Shown here piece after piece: positions 28,361 through 37,360 of a stretch of 45,936 nucleotides of DNA (its first letter is position 1; the number at the start of each line of letters is the position of its first letter). A program made the position numbers and the translations under genes. The stretch spans positions 1-45,936 of the forward strand of contig NZ_NIJF01000115.1 of the NCBI RefSeq assembly GCF_003316765.1. The letters run 5' to 3'. A model generated the notes under the pieces. The model saw nothing but the letters and a program-made list of their open reading frames with translations, searched no databases and was not told the DNA's origin. Source of the DNA: Bacillus sp. P14.5. Lineage in GTDB: Bacteria; Bacillota; Bacilli; Bacillales; Bacillaceae_B.

Positions 28361-30478
28361 TCAGGAAGCGATTGTCGTATCTTTCGGATCGCCGCAAACC
28401 GCTTTTTCAAGAAGTTCCGCTACATCCAGTGTGGATACATTATCTTCTACTTCCTTGGCTTTCGTACCATCCGAAAGCATTGTCAGACAGTATGGACAAC
28501 CTGAGCTGATGACGGAAGGATTGGTTTCAAGCGCCTGTTCAGTCCTTGCGACATTGACACGATGACCTTTGTCTTCTTCCATCCACATCAAGCCGCCGCC
28601 TGCACCGCAGCACATTCCGTTTTGTCTGTTGCGTTCCATTTCAACGAGGCTGACACCTGAAATCGCTTTAAGGATTTCACGCGGAGGGTCATAGACTTCG
28701 TTGTATCTGCCAAGGTAGCAGGAATCATGGAAAGTAATCGTCTCATTAACTTCATACTGAGGCTTCAAGCGCCCTTCTCTCACAAGCTCGGCCAGCACCT
28801 CGGTGTGATGATAGACTTCTGCTTCAAGGCCAAAGTCCGGATACTCATTTTTGAAAATATTATAAGCATGCGGATCGATGGTGATGATTTTCTTCACTTC
28901 GTTCTTTTCGAATTCCGCAATGTTGCTTGTGGCCAGTTCCTGGAATAAAAATTCATTACCCAGTCGGCGCGGTGTATCCCCGGAGTTTTTCTCTTTGTTT
29001 CCAAGGATAGCGAATTTTACATCCGCTTCGTTTAAAAGCTTTGCAAATGACAAGGCGATTTTCTGGCTTCGGTTATCGAAAGAGCCCATTGAGCCCACCC
29101 AGAACAAGTATTCAAATTCTTCTCCGGCTTTTTTCATTTCTTTCACTGTCGGGATGTGAACGTCTTCACGTCCCTCACGCCAGTTTTCACGCTCTTTACG
29201 GTTAAGTCCCCAAGGATTTCCCTGACGTTCAATGTTCTGCATCGCACGCTGGGCGTCCGCATCCATCTTTCCTTCAGTCAGTACAAGATAACGGCGGAGG
29301 TCAATGATTTTATCAACATGTTCATTCATTACAGGACATTGGTCTTCACAGTTACGGCATGTTGTACAAGCCCAGATTTCTTCCTCTGTGATGACATCGC
29401 CGATCAGGCTCGGGCTGTAAGCCGATGCTGCAGCAGATTCCTGAGCACCCTGTCCGGCAGCAGCCATTGCCAGCTGGTTGCCCTTTGTATTATTAAACGC
29501 CATGGTCGGCACCCAAGGTTTTTTCGACGTAACAGCCGCGCCATGATTCGTTAAATGGTCGCGAAGCTTTACAATCAAATCCATAGGAGAGAGCATTTTG
29601 CCTGTGCCGGTGGCCGGACACATATTCGTACAGCGGCCGCACTCCACACACGCATAGAAATCGATCATCTGCAGCTGATTGAATTCTTCAATTTTTCCTA
29701 CTCCGAAGCTTTCAGCTGATTCATCTTCAAAATCGATCGGAAGCAATCTCCCCGGATTGTCCAAACGATGAAAATAAGTATTAGCGGGACCTGCAATTAA
29801 ATGGGCATGTTTTGACTGCGGTACGTATACCAGGAATGCGAGCAGGAACAGCAAGTGAATCCACCAGGCGACATAGAAAATGACGATGGAAGCTGTTTCA
29901 CCGATCCAGCCAAGTCCGCCGGCAATCAGTGATGCTATTGGCTCAGACCACCCTAATTCATGCTCATGCCAGATGAGGCCCATTCCATTTCCGAGAAGTA
30001 CAGAAAGCATCAACCCGCCGATGAACAGCAGGACAAGCCCTGATTTAAACCCTCTCTTCAATCTGACAAGCTTTTCAACGTAACGGCGGTGAAAAGCCCA
30101 CACAACTGCTACAAGGATCATCAATGTAACAATCTCCTGGAAGAACGTGAATCCAGGATAAAGCGGCCCTAACGGCAGATGAGACCCCGGCGCAAGACCT
30201 TTCCAGATAAAATCGATGGCCCCAAATTGTACTAATATAAAGCCATAAAAAAACATGACGTGGATAATACCGCTCTTTTTATCCTTTAAGAGCTTCTTCT
30301 GTCCAAACACGTTAACGGCAATTTTCTTCATTCTTTCTTTCACATTATTATCAAACTCGGTCTTTTTCCCCAGCTTGATAAACTCGATCCGTGTCTTGAC
30401 AACATATACAAACAAACCGACAGCGTAAGCGGTTACAAGAATGAATGCAATCCAGTTAATCCACAACAAAACATCCAT
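28361..30478 (-). CDS. fadF: FadF: membrane iron-sulfur oxidoreductase (ETF to menaquinone)
   Basis: 705 residues. The first 260 or so contain about five or six hydrophobic helices resembling the NarI/heterodisulfide-reductase membrane subunit, suited to quinone and heme binding. Two 4Fe-4S ferredoxin motifs follow (CVECGRCTNMCP near 280, CTTCRNCEDQCP near 370), then two CCG-type domains with HDSCYLGRYN and GMCCGAGGG. FadF belongs to the FadR regulon in B. subtilis. The mycobacterial homologue EtfD moves electrons from acyl-CoA dehydrogenase via ETF to the respiratory chain, which suits the adjacent dehydrogenases. ETF genes are not in this window. Confidence 0.92.
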   Translation of the reverse strand: MDVLLWINWIAFILVTAYAVGLFVYVVKTRIEFIKLGKKTEFDNNVKERMKKIAVNVFGQKKLLKDKKSGIIHVMFFYGFILVQFGAIDFIWKGLAPGSHLPLGPLYPGFTFFQEIVTLMILVAVVWAFHRRYVEKLVRLKRGFKSGLVLLFIGGLMLSVLLGNGMGLIWHEHELGWSEPIASLIAGGLGWIGETASIVIFYVAWWIHLLFLLAFLVYVPQSKHAHLIAGPANTYFHRLDNPGRLLPIDFEDESAESFGVGKIEEFNQLQMIDFYACVECGRCTNMCPATGTGKMLSPMDLIVKLRDHLTNHGAAVTSKKPWVPTMAFNNTKGNQLAMAAAGQGAQESAAASAYSPSLIGDVITEEEIWACTTCRNCEDQCPVMNEHVDKIIDLRRYLVLTEGKMDADAQRAMQNIERQGNPWGLNRKERENWREGREDVHIPTVKEMKKAGEEFEYLFWVGSMGSFDNRSQKIALSFAKLLNEADVKFAILGNKEKNSGDTPRRLGNEFLFQELATSNIAEFEKNEVKKIITIDPHAYNIFKNEYPDFGLEAEVYHHTEVLAELVREGRLKPQYEVNETITFHDSCYLGRYNEVYDPPREILKAISGVSLVEMERNRQNGMCCGAGGGLMWMEEDKGHRVNVARTEQALETNPSVISSGCPYCLTMLSDGTKAKEVEDNVSTLDVAELLEKAVCGDPKDTTIAS

Positions 30479-30567
30479 CTTTCAGACTCCCCCTCTTCTT
30501 CGTGATTTCTTATCCCTTTGTTGTAAAGTTTAAAAAGGAAATAATATTCAGAATGTTCCTTACTTCC

Positions 30568-30595
30568 ATTATATACTGAATGAGCATTCAGTCAA
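30568..30595 (-). promoter_or_regulatory. fadF promoter with FadR-like operator inside the spacer
   Basis: Minus strand TTGACT (30595-30590), 16-bp spacer, TATAAT (30573-30568). The palindrome ACTGAATGAGCATTCAGT (30575-30592) occupies the spacer. Read as TGAATGAGCATTCAGTCA it matches 12 of the 14 fixed positions of the B. subtilis FadR box TGAATGANTANTCATTCA. Binding here would block polymerase directly. Confidence 0.75.
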
Positions 30596-30675
30596 TGATT
30601 TTACTGCTATTTTTTTGTCGTTAATTTTAATAGCCAGGGTGGAGAGACTACTCTCCTTAACTTATTTAAAAGATG

Positions 30676-30914
30676 ATTTCCACTACAGGTGCTCCGATTT
30701 CGCGGGGCAGCCGGTAACTCGGCTTTGCCTGCGGGGTCTCACCCGTCATCAAAAGTGGAAGCGCCTCGGTCAGCCCCGACAGGCAAATGTTTTTAAGAGA
30801 AAAAAGGCGGTCTTTCCTTTTATTCTCTTGAGGTTATTTGACCCCGGGTGGCTTGGCGCTGCAACTACACGCCCGCTAGTCCCGCTGGTGATCGCATACC
30901 TTCCGCTCCTATCC
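30676..30914 (+). repeat. Family A repeat (copy A3), decayed and split by B3
   Basis: ATTTCCACTACAGGTGCTCCG to GGGTCTCACCCGT, then CCCGCTAGTCCCGCTGG to TTCCGCTCC. The B element is inserted between CACC-type and CCCGCTAG sequence, a different site from that used by C. The remaining 30915-31272 stretch upstream of clsB holds no gene I can support. Confidence 0.75.
30748..30870 (+). repeat. Family B hairpin repeat (copy B3) nested in A3
   Basis: GTGGAAGCGCC to GGCGCTGCAACTACA; inner stem AAGAGAA/TTCTCTT. Confidence 0.75.
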
Positions 30915-31272
30915 ACTAAAAGATTAAATGTATAAATAATAAGTATAAAACAAACAAAGGAAATTTCTCAGGGTAAACTCACCGCCTTTTAAGTTTATTC
31001 TGAGTGTCCCTTTCCCTTTATGTAATCTTGAAGTCCCTGCTGTTCCTGTAATTATTTCCTTAAATCATCCATAGCCTTCTTCATTCAATTTTTCAATTGT
31101 GGCGGAGCCTGCTTTTACATCGTTCAAGGCTTTCTTCAACAAATTAGAATTTTTTTACTAAATTCGAGTTGCTTTCCCGCCACATACGTTTGATTGGGAC
31201 TTTTAGAGGGGAAACGATGAATAAAGGATTATTGGACATACTAATCCTTATCAGTAATGAAAGAGTGATAAT

Positions 31273-32475
31273 ATGTGGATTTTGACCATTTTTATTATAT
31301 TGGCTGCCATCATTCTTTGGTGCATCCTCGATTTCCATTTCGGCCGGAAAGCTTTTGTCCGGACAGCCTACAGACGCGACTACCAAAAGCGGCACAGTGA
31401 TATGGAGCTGATTTCTACCGGCCCTGCTTTTTTTGAGAGGCTGTTTGCTGATATTAAAGAGGCGAATACGTCGATTCACTGTCTCTTCTATATTGTGGAA
31501 AATGACCATTTGGGAAGGCAGTTCCTTGACCTGCTTCAGCAGAAGGCCAGAGAAGGTGTGGAAGTACGTCTTTTGATGGACCGCCTGGGCAGTTTTAAAA
31601 TCAAGAAGAAAATGGTGAAGGAGTTAGAGGATAATGGCATAGCCGTCTACTTTGCCGAAAAACCAAAGCTTCCTTACCTGTTCTTCAGCACCCAGCAGCG
31701 GAACCACCGGAAGATCACCGTTTTGGATGGGGAAATCGGATACCTTGGAGGTTATAACGTCGGCAAAGCCTATATCGACGAAGATCCCAAGCTTTCGCCT
31801 TGGAGAGACTACCATATGCGGATCGTCGGAGAAGGTACTTCTGATCTGCAAAGAGAATTTGGCGTGGATTGGAAAAGGGCAACCGGCGAGGACATCATCA
31901 ACAAGCCCGATTACTTTCCCGCAGATTTAAAAAAAGGCGCTATGGAACACCGCTTCTTTCCTTCTGAAGGATTCAAAATCGAGAGCCAGTTTGTTCAGTT
32001 TATAACCAATGCCAAAAAATCCATCTTCATCGGCACTCCCTATTTCATTCCTTCCGAAGAAGTGCTGGATGCTTTGGTCAAAGCATTGAATCGGGGAATA
32101 AAAGTGACCATCGTCAGCCCGGAAAAGCCTGACCATCCCCTTGTTAAGGAGGCTTCTTTTAAATATTTCCGGAAACTCATCCCTCTAGGTGCAGAAATCT
32201 ATCACTATCAAACCGGATTTTATCATTCCAAGTTGATTATACTCGATGACGAATTCTGTGACCTTGGAACCGCAAACTTTGACCTAAGGAGTTTCTATGT
32301 GAACTTGGAGCTGAATAACTTCACTTATACTCAATCCTTCGTGGACGAGGTGCGTAAAGAAGTCCAGAAGGATATCGAAGGCTCCAAGAAACTGTCGCTG
32401 GAGCAGCTGAACTCTGTCAGCATATTCACCAGATTTAAAGAAGGAATTGCCTCGATGGTTTCGATATTATTATAA
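31273..32475 (+). CDS. clsB: Cardiolipin synthase family phospholipase D-type enzyme (YwjE/ClsB)
   Basis: Membrane enzyme joining phosphatidylglycerol molecules to cardiolipin. 400 residues, with an N-terminal hydrophobic segment (about 2-20) anchoring it. Two HKD motifs: HRKITVLD near 140 followed by GYLGGYNVG, and HSKLIILD near 318 followed by CDLGTANFDLRS. Both are complete, so it should be active. Length equals B. subtilis YwjE (about 398). First gene of a plus-strand set with uvsE 48 bp downstream; GAAAGAGTG serves as a ribosome site. Confidence 0.92.
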   Translation: MWILTIFIILAAIILWCILDFHFGRKAFVRTAYRRDYQKRHSDMELISTGPAFFERLFADIKEANTSIHCLFYIVENDHLGRQFLDLLQQKAREGVEVRLLMDRLGSFKIKKKMVKELEDNGIAVYFAEKPKLPYLFFSTQQRNHRKITVLDGEIGYLGGYNVGKAYIDEDPKLSPWRDYHMRIVGEGTSDLQREFGVDWKRATGEDIINKPDYFPADLKKGAMEHRFFPSEGFKIESQFVQFITNAKKSIFIGTPYFIPSEEVLDALVKALNRGIKVTIVSPEKPDHPLVKEASFKYFRKLIPLGAEIYHYQTGFYHSKLIILDDEFCDLGTANFDLRSFYVNLELNNFTYTQSFVDEVRKEVQKDIEGSKKLSLEQLNSVSIFTRFKEGIASMVSILL

Positions 32476-32523
32476 TGACCCTCTTTTCACCGAGGGAGAA
32501 TTTTTTTATCCGGGAGTGAAACG

Positions 32524-33477
32524 ATGCAATTACGACTTGGATTTGTCGCCAATGCCCTGTCTTTATGGGATGCAAGCCCCTCCAAGACGATGACATTCAA
32601 GAGATACGGCGAGCTTTCAGAAGAAGAACGGGATCGGAAGCTGCTTGAGGTGACATCAGCCAACTTGGAACACACAAAAAGGATTCTTTATTACCTGGCT
32701 TCACACGAAATCCCCCTCTACCGGATGTCGAGCTCCATGGTCCCGCTGGCCACGCATCCGGAAGTAAAATGGGATTTCGTTTCTCCTTTTAAAAAAGAAT
32801 GGGAGGAACTTGGCCGCTTAATCAAGAAGTTCAATATAAGGACAAGCTACCATCCCAACCAGTTTACCCTGTTTACAAGCCCGAAAGATACCGTCACGGA
32901 TAATGCAGTCGAGGATATGGTCTTTCATTATAAAATGCTTGAAGCCATGAAGGTCGAGGAGCAGTCGCTGATCAATATCCATATCGGCGGAACATACGGC
33001 AACAAGGAAGAAGCCCTGGCCCGGTTTCATAAAAACCTGCAGAAGCTGCCTTCTCATGTAAAAGAAATCATGACTCTGGAAAACGATGATAAAACTTATA
33101 CGGTGGAAGAAACCCTCGAAGTCTGTGAAAAAGAAAGAATTCCTATGATCCTCGATGTCCATCATCATCAAGCTAATCAGAGCACTGAACCGCTGCAAAC
33201 TTATTTACCAAGAATCCTGGCTACATGGAAGCACCGGGACCTGCGCCCGAAAATCCATGTATCATCCCCTAAATCGGAAAAAGCTTTCCGGTCCCATGCG
33301 GATAATGTTGATATCGACTTCGTCCTCCCTTACCTGAAAATGCTGAAAGAGCTTGATGAAGACATCGATATTATGATTGAAGCAAAGAATAAGGACATCG
33401 CCATGCTGAAGTTAACCGAAGATATCGCGAAAATCCGCGGAGTGAAACGGGTAGGCGGCGGCACTTTGAATTGGTAA
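32524..33477 (+). CDS. uvsE: UV damage endonuclease UvsE (YwjD)
   Basis: Nicks DNA 5' of UV photoproducts to start alternative excision repair. 317 residues with a TIM-barrel and metal-ligand segments: LRLGFVANALSLWDASPSKT at the N-terminus, SYHPNQFTLF, INIHIGGTYGNK, MTLENDDKTYT (Glu ligand), DVHHHQAN and HADNVD. These match the UVDE family throughout. The ribosome site GGGAGTG precedes the ATG. A short CCCTC/GAGGG hairpin with a T run lies between clsB and this gene and could reduce read-through. Likely cotranscribed with the next gene. Confidence 0.94.
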   Translation: MQLRLGFVANALSLWDASPSKTMTFKRYGELSEEERDRKLLEVTSANLEHTKRILYYLASHEIPLYRMSSSMVPLATHPEVKWDFVSPFKKEWEELGRLIKKFNIRTSYHPNQFTLFTSPKDTVTDNAVEDMVFHYKMLEAMKVEEQSLINIHIGGTYGNKEEALARFHKNLQKLPSHVKEIMTLENDDKTYTVEETLEVCEKERIPMILDVHHHQANQSTEPLQTYLPRILATWKHRDLRPKIHVSSPKSEKAFRSHADNVDIDFVLPYLKMLKELDEDIDIMIEAKNKDIAMLKLTEDIAKIRGVKRVGGGTLNW

Positions 33478-33492
33478 CAGAAAGGACAGGTT

Positions 33493-34155
33493 ATGAAAAA
33501 GAATATTTGCTTATCGTGGAGCGGCGGACGTGACAGCATGGTCATGCTCGACCGTCTCCACTCTTCTAAAGAATGGAACCCTGCCCGGCTGTTGACCACA
33601 CTGGCAGAAGAAGAACAGCGGGTCATGATGCATGATATCCCGCTCTCCCTATTGAAGAAACAGGCAAAAGCGTTGAACCTGCCTCTCTTGCCCATACTGA
33701 TGAAACAGGGAGCTGACAATGCAGAATACGAAGCAGGCATGAGCTCCGCATTGGGGTCGCTTAGTGAACAAGAGATCACAGCAGTGGCTTTCGGCGATAT
33801 TTTCCTGGAAGATATCAAGGCTTACCGGGAAAGACAAATGAGCCAAACACCGCTGGAACCTGTTTTCCCTCTATGGGGAGATTCCACCTTAGATTTAAGC
33901 AGGGAGTTTATCGATAAAGGCTACAATGCCGTTTTAGTCTGTGTCGACGGTTCCAAGCTTGATCCCTCCTTCCTCGGCCGGGAATACAATGAAAACCTGC
34001 TGCGCGACCTGCCGCAGGGTATCGACCCATGCGGAGAAAACGGAGAGTTCCACACCTTCGTCTACGACGGACCGCTGTTTAAAGAGCCAGTGAATTTCAC
34101 CAATAAAGAAACCGTTCAAAAGTTTGAGAGTTTTCATTATTTGCATGTTGAATAA
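33493..34155 (+). CDS. Dph6-like ATP pyrophosphatase (diphthine-ammonia ligase family), function unknown
   Basis: 220 residues of the adenine-nucleotide alpha hydrolase fold. The PP-loop SWSGGRDSM is at residues 8-16. The Dph6-family blocks are FGDIFLEDIKAYRE near 100, EPVFPLWG near 121, and GIDPCGENGEFHTFVYDGPLF near 175-195, which is the family hallmark. Archaeal and eukaryotic Dph6 amidates diphthine on EF-2, but bacteria lack diphthamide, so this homologue must act on something else. It starts 15 bp after uvsE with AAAGGACAGG as ribosome site, so the two are an operon. A family C repeat begins exactly at its stop codon. Confidence 0.85.
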   Translation: MKKNICLSWSGGRDSMVMLDRLHSSKEWNPARLLTTLAEEEQRVMMHDIPLSLLKKQAKALNLPLLPILMKQGADNAEYEAGMSSALGSLSEQEITAVAFGDIFLEDIKAYRERQMSQTPLEPVFPLWGDSTLDLSREFIDKGYNAVLVCVDGSKLDPSFLGREYNENLLRDLPQGIDPCGENGEFHTFVYDGPLFKEPVNFTNKETVQKFESFHYLHVE

Positions 34156-34304
34156 AAAGCGGAAGCGGCCGTTCAGCGCCGTACAGATTTATGGGCTCTT
34201 GCATGAGATAAAGGAAACACGACGAACAAAGTGAGTCGATGTTGTTGACTTATCGCAAGGAGAGAGACCAAAATCTGCTAGGCGCTGGCCGCTAGAGCTG
34301 GATT
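34154..34304 (+). repeat. Family C hairpin repeat (copy C3)
   Basis: GCGGAAGCGGCC to GGCCGCTAGAGCTGG. The second stem is AGCGCC/GGCGCT where C1 has AGCGAC/GTCGCT, a compensatory change. Starts at the stop codon of the preceding gene. Confidence 0.8.
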
Positions 34305-34306
34305 GA

Positions 34307-34431
34307 ATAAAAAGCGGAAGCGCCTTGATCAGCCCCGACAGGCAAATGTTCCAAAGAGAAAAAAAGGCGGGCTTTCTTTTTATTCTCTTTGGGTTATTTG
34401 ATCCCGAGGGGCTAGGCGCTGGAGCTGGATT
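34307..34431 (+). repeat. Family B hairpin repeat (copy B4)
   Basis: GCGGAAGCGCC to GGCGCTGGAGCTGG; inner stem CCAAAGAGAA/TTCTCTTTGG. Head-to-tail after C3. Confidence 0.8.
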
Positions 34432-34435
34432 GGAT

Positions 34436-34540
34436 AAAAAGCGGTAAGGCCCCGTTCAGCGGCGTACGGACTGTACCGGCCCCGCATTGAGATATAGGAA
34501 GCACGAAGAGCGACAGCGATTCGATGCTGACTTATCGTAA
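34436..34540 (+). repeat. Truncated family C repeat (copy C4)
   Basis: GCGGTAAGGCCCCGTTCAGCGGCGTACGG start and CACGAAGAGCGACAGCGATTC interior. The 3' third, including the closing GGCCGCT, is missing. Confidence 0.7.
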
Positions 34541-34604
34541 ATGTGATTCCCTTCTCTGCCCACTGTTTTTATATTGAACCCGCGAAAAAGCATGCCGATC
34601 AATT

Positions 34605-34804
34605 ATTGGGGAGAAATAAGGGGAGAAATTCCGCTTATTTAAGAAAATGGCATTAAAAAAGTTAAAATAAGCGGATAAATTTCCCTTATTTAGTTTTAAA
34701 ATGAGAAAATTGGCCATTATTCTGGGCTTAAGCGGAAAAATTCCGCTTATTTACCCCAAATTCAAATCTATTCCACAGCATAACCGGAGAATTTCCGCTT
34801 ATTT
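34605..34804. repeat. Family G hairpin array (four units)
   Basis: Inverted repeats of AATAAGSGGA/TCCSCTTATT type near 34613, 34665, 34728 and 34779, spaced about 52, 63 and 52 bp. Same order of spacer sequence as the array at 15142. Confidence 0.75.
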
Positions 34805-34825
34805 CTTTCCTATTATAGGTATAAT

Positions 34826-34858
34826 CAAAAACCCCGGCGGACTCAGGGTCTGCCGGGG
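34826..34858 (-). terminator. Terminator of the XapX gene
   Basis: CCCCGGC and GCCGGGG pair, extended by GGA/TC after a bulge, and on the minus strand TTTTTG follows. Confidence 0.75.
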
Positions 34859-34973
34859 ATTTCTGTGTATTTCATAAGCTTCTCTAAAACCGAATATCCA
34901 AAAACCATTATCCCTGATTTAACCTGGCTTTGCTTTTGTAATTTCGGCCTTAAGCTGCCTGTACCTGCACCCG

Positions 34974-35153
34974 CTATTTCATTACCGACTCAATCATCGG
35001 CTGTGCCCAGGCATATACTTTGAAGCCGAGGTAGATGCCGATGATTCCCGCCACACCGGCAAAAGCCGGAGGTGCCGGAATCGGCAGTTTTAAAAGAGCA
35101 AATAAAAAGCCTACAATAAAGCCTGTTAGTACAGCTAGTAATACTGTTTTCAT
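34974..35153 (-). CDS. XapX domain small membrane protein
   Basis: 59-60 residues. Two transmembrane helices frame the family signature LKLPIPAPPAFAGVAGIIGIYLG, diagnostic of the XapX (DUF1427) family. Function is unknown; the family name comes from linkage with xanthosine utilisation in some bacteria. Two adjacent ATG codons are possible. The second has the better spacing from GGAGG (7 nt) and is chosen, but starting three bases earlier is equally compatible. It is isolated between repeat blocks with its own terminator. Confidence 0.8.
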   Translation of the reverse strand: MKTVLLAVLTGFIVGFLFALLKLPIPAPPAFAGVAGIIGIYLGFKVYAWAQPMIESVMK

Positions 35154-35251
35154 CATGAAACCTCCATCATTGTCTATGTTCCTAGGTTACCCAGTGCAGA
35201 GCAAACTATTTTTCATATAACGGACTCCTATCATGGTGTGATTTCATGGTG

Positions 35252-35346
35252 GCAGCGTAAGCGCCCCTTTTAGCCCCGGCAGGAAAATGTTTCCTTTGGT
35301 TATTTGACCACGACCACGAGGGATTGAGCGCTGGAGCCAGATTCAG
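35252..35346 (+). repeat. Decayed family B fragment
   Basis: GTGGCAGCGTAAGCGCC, AGCCCCGGCAGG, GGTTATTTGACC and GAGCGCTGGAGCCAGATT are recognisable, but the apical part of the hairpin is deleted. Confidence 0.6.
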
Positions 35347-35456
35347 AAATGCTGCCTAATTTTCACTCTGAATATATACGCTCTTATCTTTTTAAGAGAT
35401 TCTTTTCTAAAAACTTGCTGCTTTAGAATGCGATTTTACCTTCATCCCCCTTTACT

Positions 35457-35585
35457 TAGGAGGATTGGAGCGGAAGGTGTACGATCTCCTGCGGGACTAG
35501 CGGGACAGATGAGACCCCGCAGGCGAAGCCGAGGAGGCTCAACGCCCGCCCCGCGGAGTCGTGCGCCTGAAGCGGAAATCCATTT
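35457..35585 (-). repeat. Family A repeat (copy A4), uninterrupted
   Basis: Continuous from GGATTGGAGCGGAAGG through GACCCCGCAGGCGAAGCCGA to GGAAATCCAT, giving the pre-insertion sequence for the split copies. Confidence 0.85.
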
Positions 35586-35627
35586 ATTTTATAACAGCCA
35601 GCCATAATCTTGGCGAAAATAGCGTTT

Positions 35628-35662
35628 TAAAAAGACGGCGAAGCACAATCCTTCAGCCGTCT
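35628..35662 (-). terminator. Terminator of argS
   Basis: Minus strand AGACGGCTGAAG pairs with CTTCGCCGTCT (one bulge) and TTTTTAAAA follows, about 28 bp after the stop. Confidence 0.75.
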
Positions 35663-35689
35663 ATCTAAATGAGTTGGTGTGCTTTTTAG

Positions 35690-37360
35690 TTACATCTTCT
35701 CCGGAGCAGATACCCCAATCAATTTCAATGCGTTTTTCATTGTGATGCGCACTGCTTTGATCAAGGACAAACGTGCTTTGGTCAATTCCGGGTTCTCCAT
35801 GTCCAAAACTTTCTCCGCATTGTAGAAGCTGTGGAACGTCGATGCCAGTTCATTGATATAGTTCGCGATGCGGTGCGGTGTCCGTTTTTCAGCAGCATCC
35901 GCTACGATTCCAGGGAAATCTCCCAGTTTTTTCAGCAGCTCGATTGTTTTTTCAGCTTTTAGAAGGGAGTAATCCGCACCCTCTTCAAAGCTGATTCCCT
36001 GTTCTTCCGCCTGGCGCAGGATACTGCAAATGCGGGCATGGGCATATTGCGCGTAGTACACAGGATTTTCATTCGACTGGGACACTGCCAGGTCCAGGTC
36101 GAAATCCATATGCGTGTCGGCACTTCTCATCGCAAAGAAGTAACGCACTGCATCAAGGCCTACCTCTTCCACCAGGTCACGCATCGTCACAGCTTTTCCC
36201 GTCCGTTTGCTCATCTTCATTTTTTCACCGTTCTTAAACAAGTGGACCAGCTGAATCACTTCAACCTCCAATTGATCGCGGTTATAGCCAAGCGCCTCAA
36301 TAGCCGCCTTCATACGCGGAATGTATCCGTGATGATCAGCTCCCCAGATATTGATCAAAATATCATGGCCGCGCTCAAACTTGTCGCGGTGATAGGAAAT
36401 ATCCGGTGTCAAATAAGTGTAAGTGCCATCGTTTTTGATCAGCACACGATCCTTGTCGTCACCCAATTCAGTCGAACGGAACCACGTTGCACCGCCTTCT
36501 TCAAAGACATGATTATTGTCTTTAAGAGCTTTTAAAGCATCGTCAATTTTTCCATTCTCATAAAGAGATGTTTCAGAATACCAGACATCAAACGGCACAC
36601 GGAAATCTTCCAGATCTTTTTTCAGTTTTTCCATCTCATATTTTAATCCGTACTCACGGAAGAATTTATAGCGCTCTTCTTCAGGAGATTCGATATATTT
36701 ATCACCGAATTCCTCCGCCAGCTTTTTACCGATGCCGATAATATCAGCACCCTGGTAGCCGTCTTCAGGAACAGCCTTATCATGGCCAAGAGCCTGGAAA
36801 TATCGCGCTTCAACGGATAAAGCCAGGTTGTGGATCTGATTCCCTGCATCATTGATATAGTACTCGCGGGTTACCTTATAACCTGCTTTATCCAGCACAT
36901 TGCAAAGGGAGTCACCGACAGAGGCACCGCGTGCATGTCCAAGGTGCAAGTCGCCAGTCGGGTTGGCTGAAACAAACTCGACATTGATTCTTTCCCCTTT
37001 TCCTGCCTCTGAACGTCCGTACTCATCGCCTGCTTGTAAAACATTGGCTACAAGTTCTGTCAGATACTCATTCTTCATGAAAAAGTTGATGAATCCAGGG
37101 CCGGCAATATCGATTTTTTCGATGGATGCTTCTCCCTGATCAATATTCGCCGCAATCTCATCCGCAATCATCCTCGGCGCTTTTTTCGCGATACGAGCCA
37201 GCTGCATCGCCATATTCGTGGAATAGTCCCCATGCGACTTTTCCTTCGGGGTTTCCAAAATAACGTCAGGCAGTTGGTCTTCCGTTGCCAATCCTGCTTT
37301 CAGGACCGCCGCTTTAATCTCTGATTTTAATTTGTCTTGAACTTTTTCTGCGATATTCAT
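35690..37360 (-). CDS. argS: Arginyl-tRNA synthetase
   Basis: Class I aminoacyl-tRNA synthetase charging tRNA-Arg. 556 residues. N-terminal additional domain (about 1-100, tRNA D-loop recognition), the HIGH-type motif HLGH in [17 protein letters not shown] near 130, the KMSKS-type MSKRTGKAV near 375, and the C-terminal DALR anticodon domain with [19 protein letters not shown]. Its ATG overlaps the ywiB stop by four bases (ATGA), so the two are translationally coupled, as in B. subtilis. Confidence 0.97.
   Translation of the reverse strand: MNIAEKVQDKLKSEIKAAVLKAGLATEDQLPDVILETPKEKSHGDYSTNMAMQLARIAKKAPRMIADEIAANIDQGEASIEKIDIAGPGFINFFMKNEYLTELVANVLQAGDEYGRSEAGKGERINVEFVSANPTGDLHLGHARGASVGDSLCNVLDKAGYKVTREYYINDAGNQIHNLALSVEARYFQALGHDKAVPEDGYQGADIIGIGKKLAEEFGDKYIESPEEERYKFFREYGLKYEMEKLKKDLEDFRVPFDVWYSETSLYENGKIDDALKALKDNNHVFEEGGATWFRSTELGDDKDRVLIKNDGTYTYLTPDISYHRDKFERGHDILINIWGADHHGYIPRMKAAIEALGYNRDQLEVEVIQLVHLFKNGEKMKMSKRTGKAVTMRDLVEEVGLDAVRYFFAMRSADTHMDFDLDLAVSQSNENPVYYAQYAHARICSILRQAEEQGISFEEGADYSLLKAEKTIELLKKLGDFPGIVADAAEKRTPHRIANYINELASTFHSFYNAEKVLDMENPELTKARLSLIKAVRITMKNALKLIGVSAPEKM

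Noticed and set aside
31070..31150. Short minus-strand coding-like fragment (KKALNDVKAGSATIEKLNEE)
   Set aside because: About 25 codons between stops, no start with a ribosome site; too short to call a gene or a remnant.
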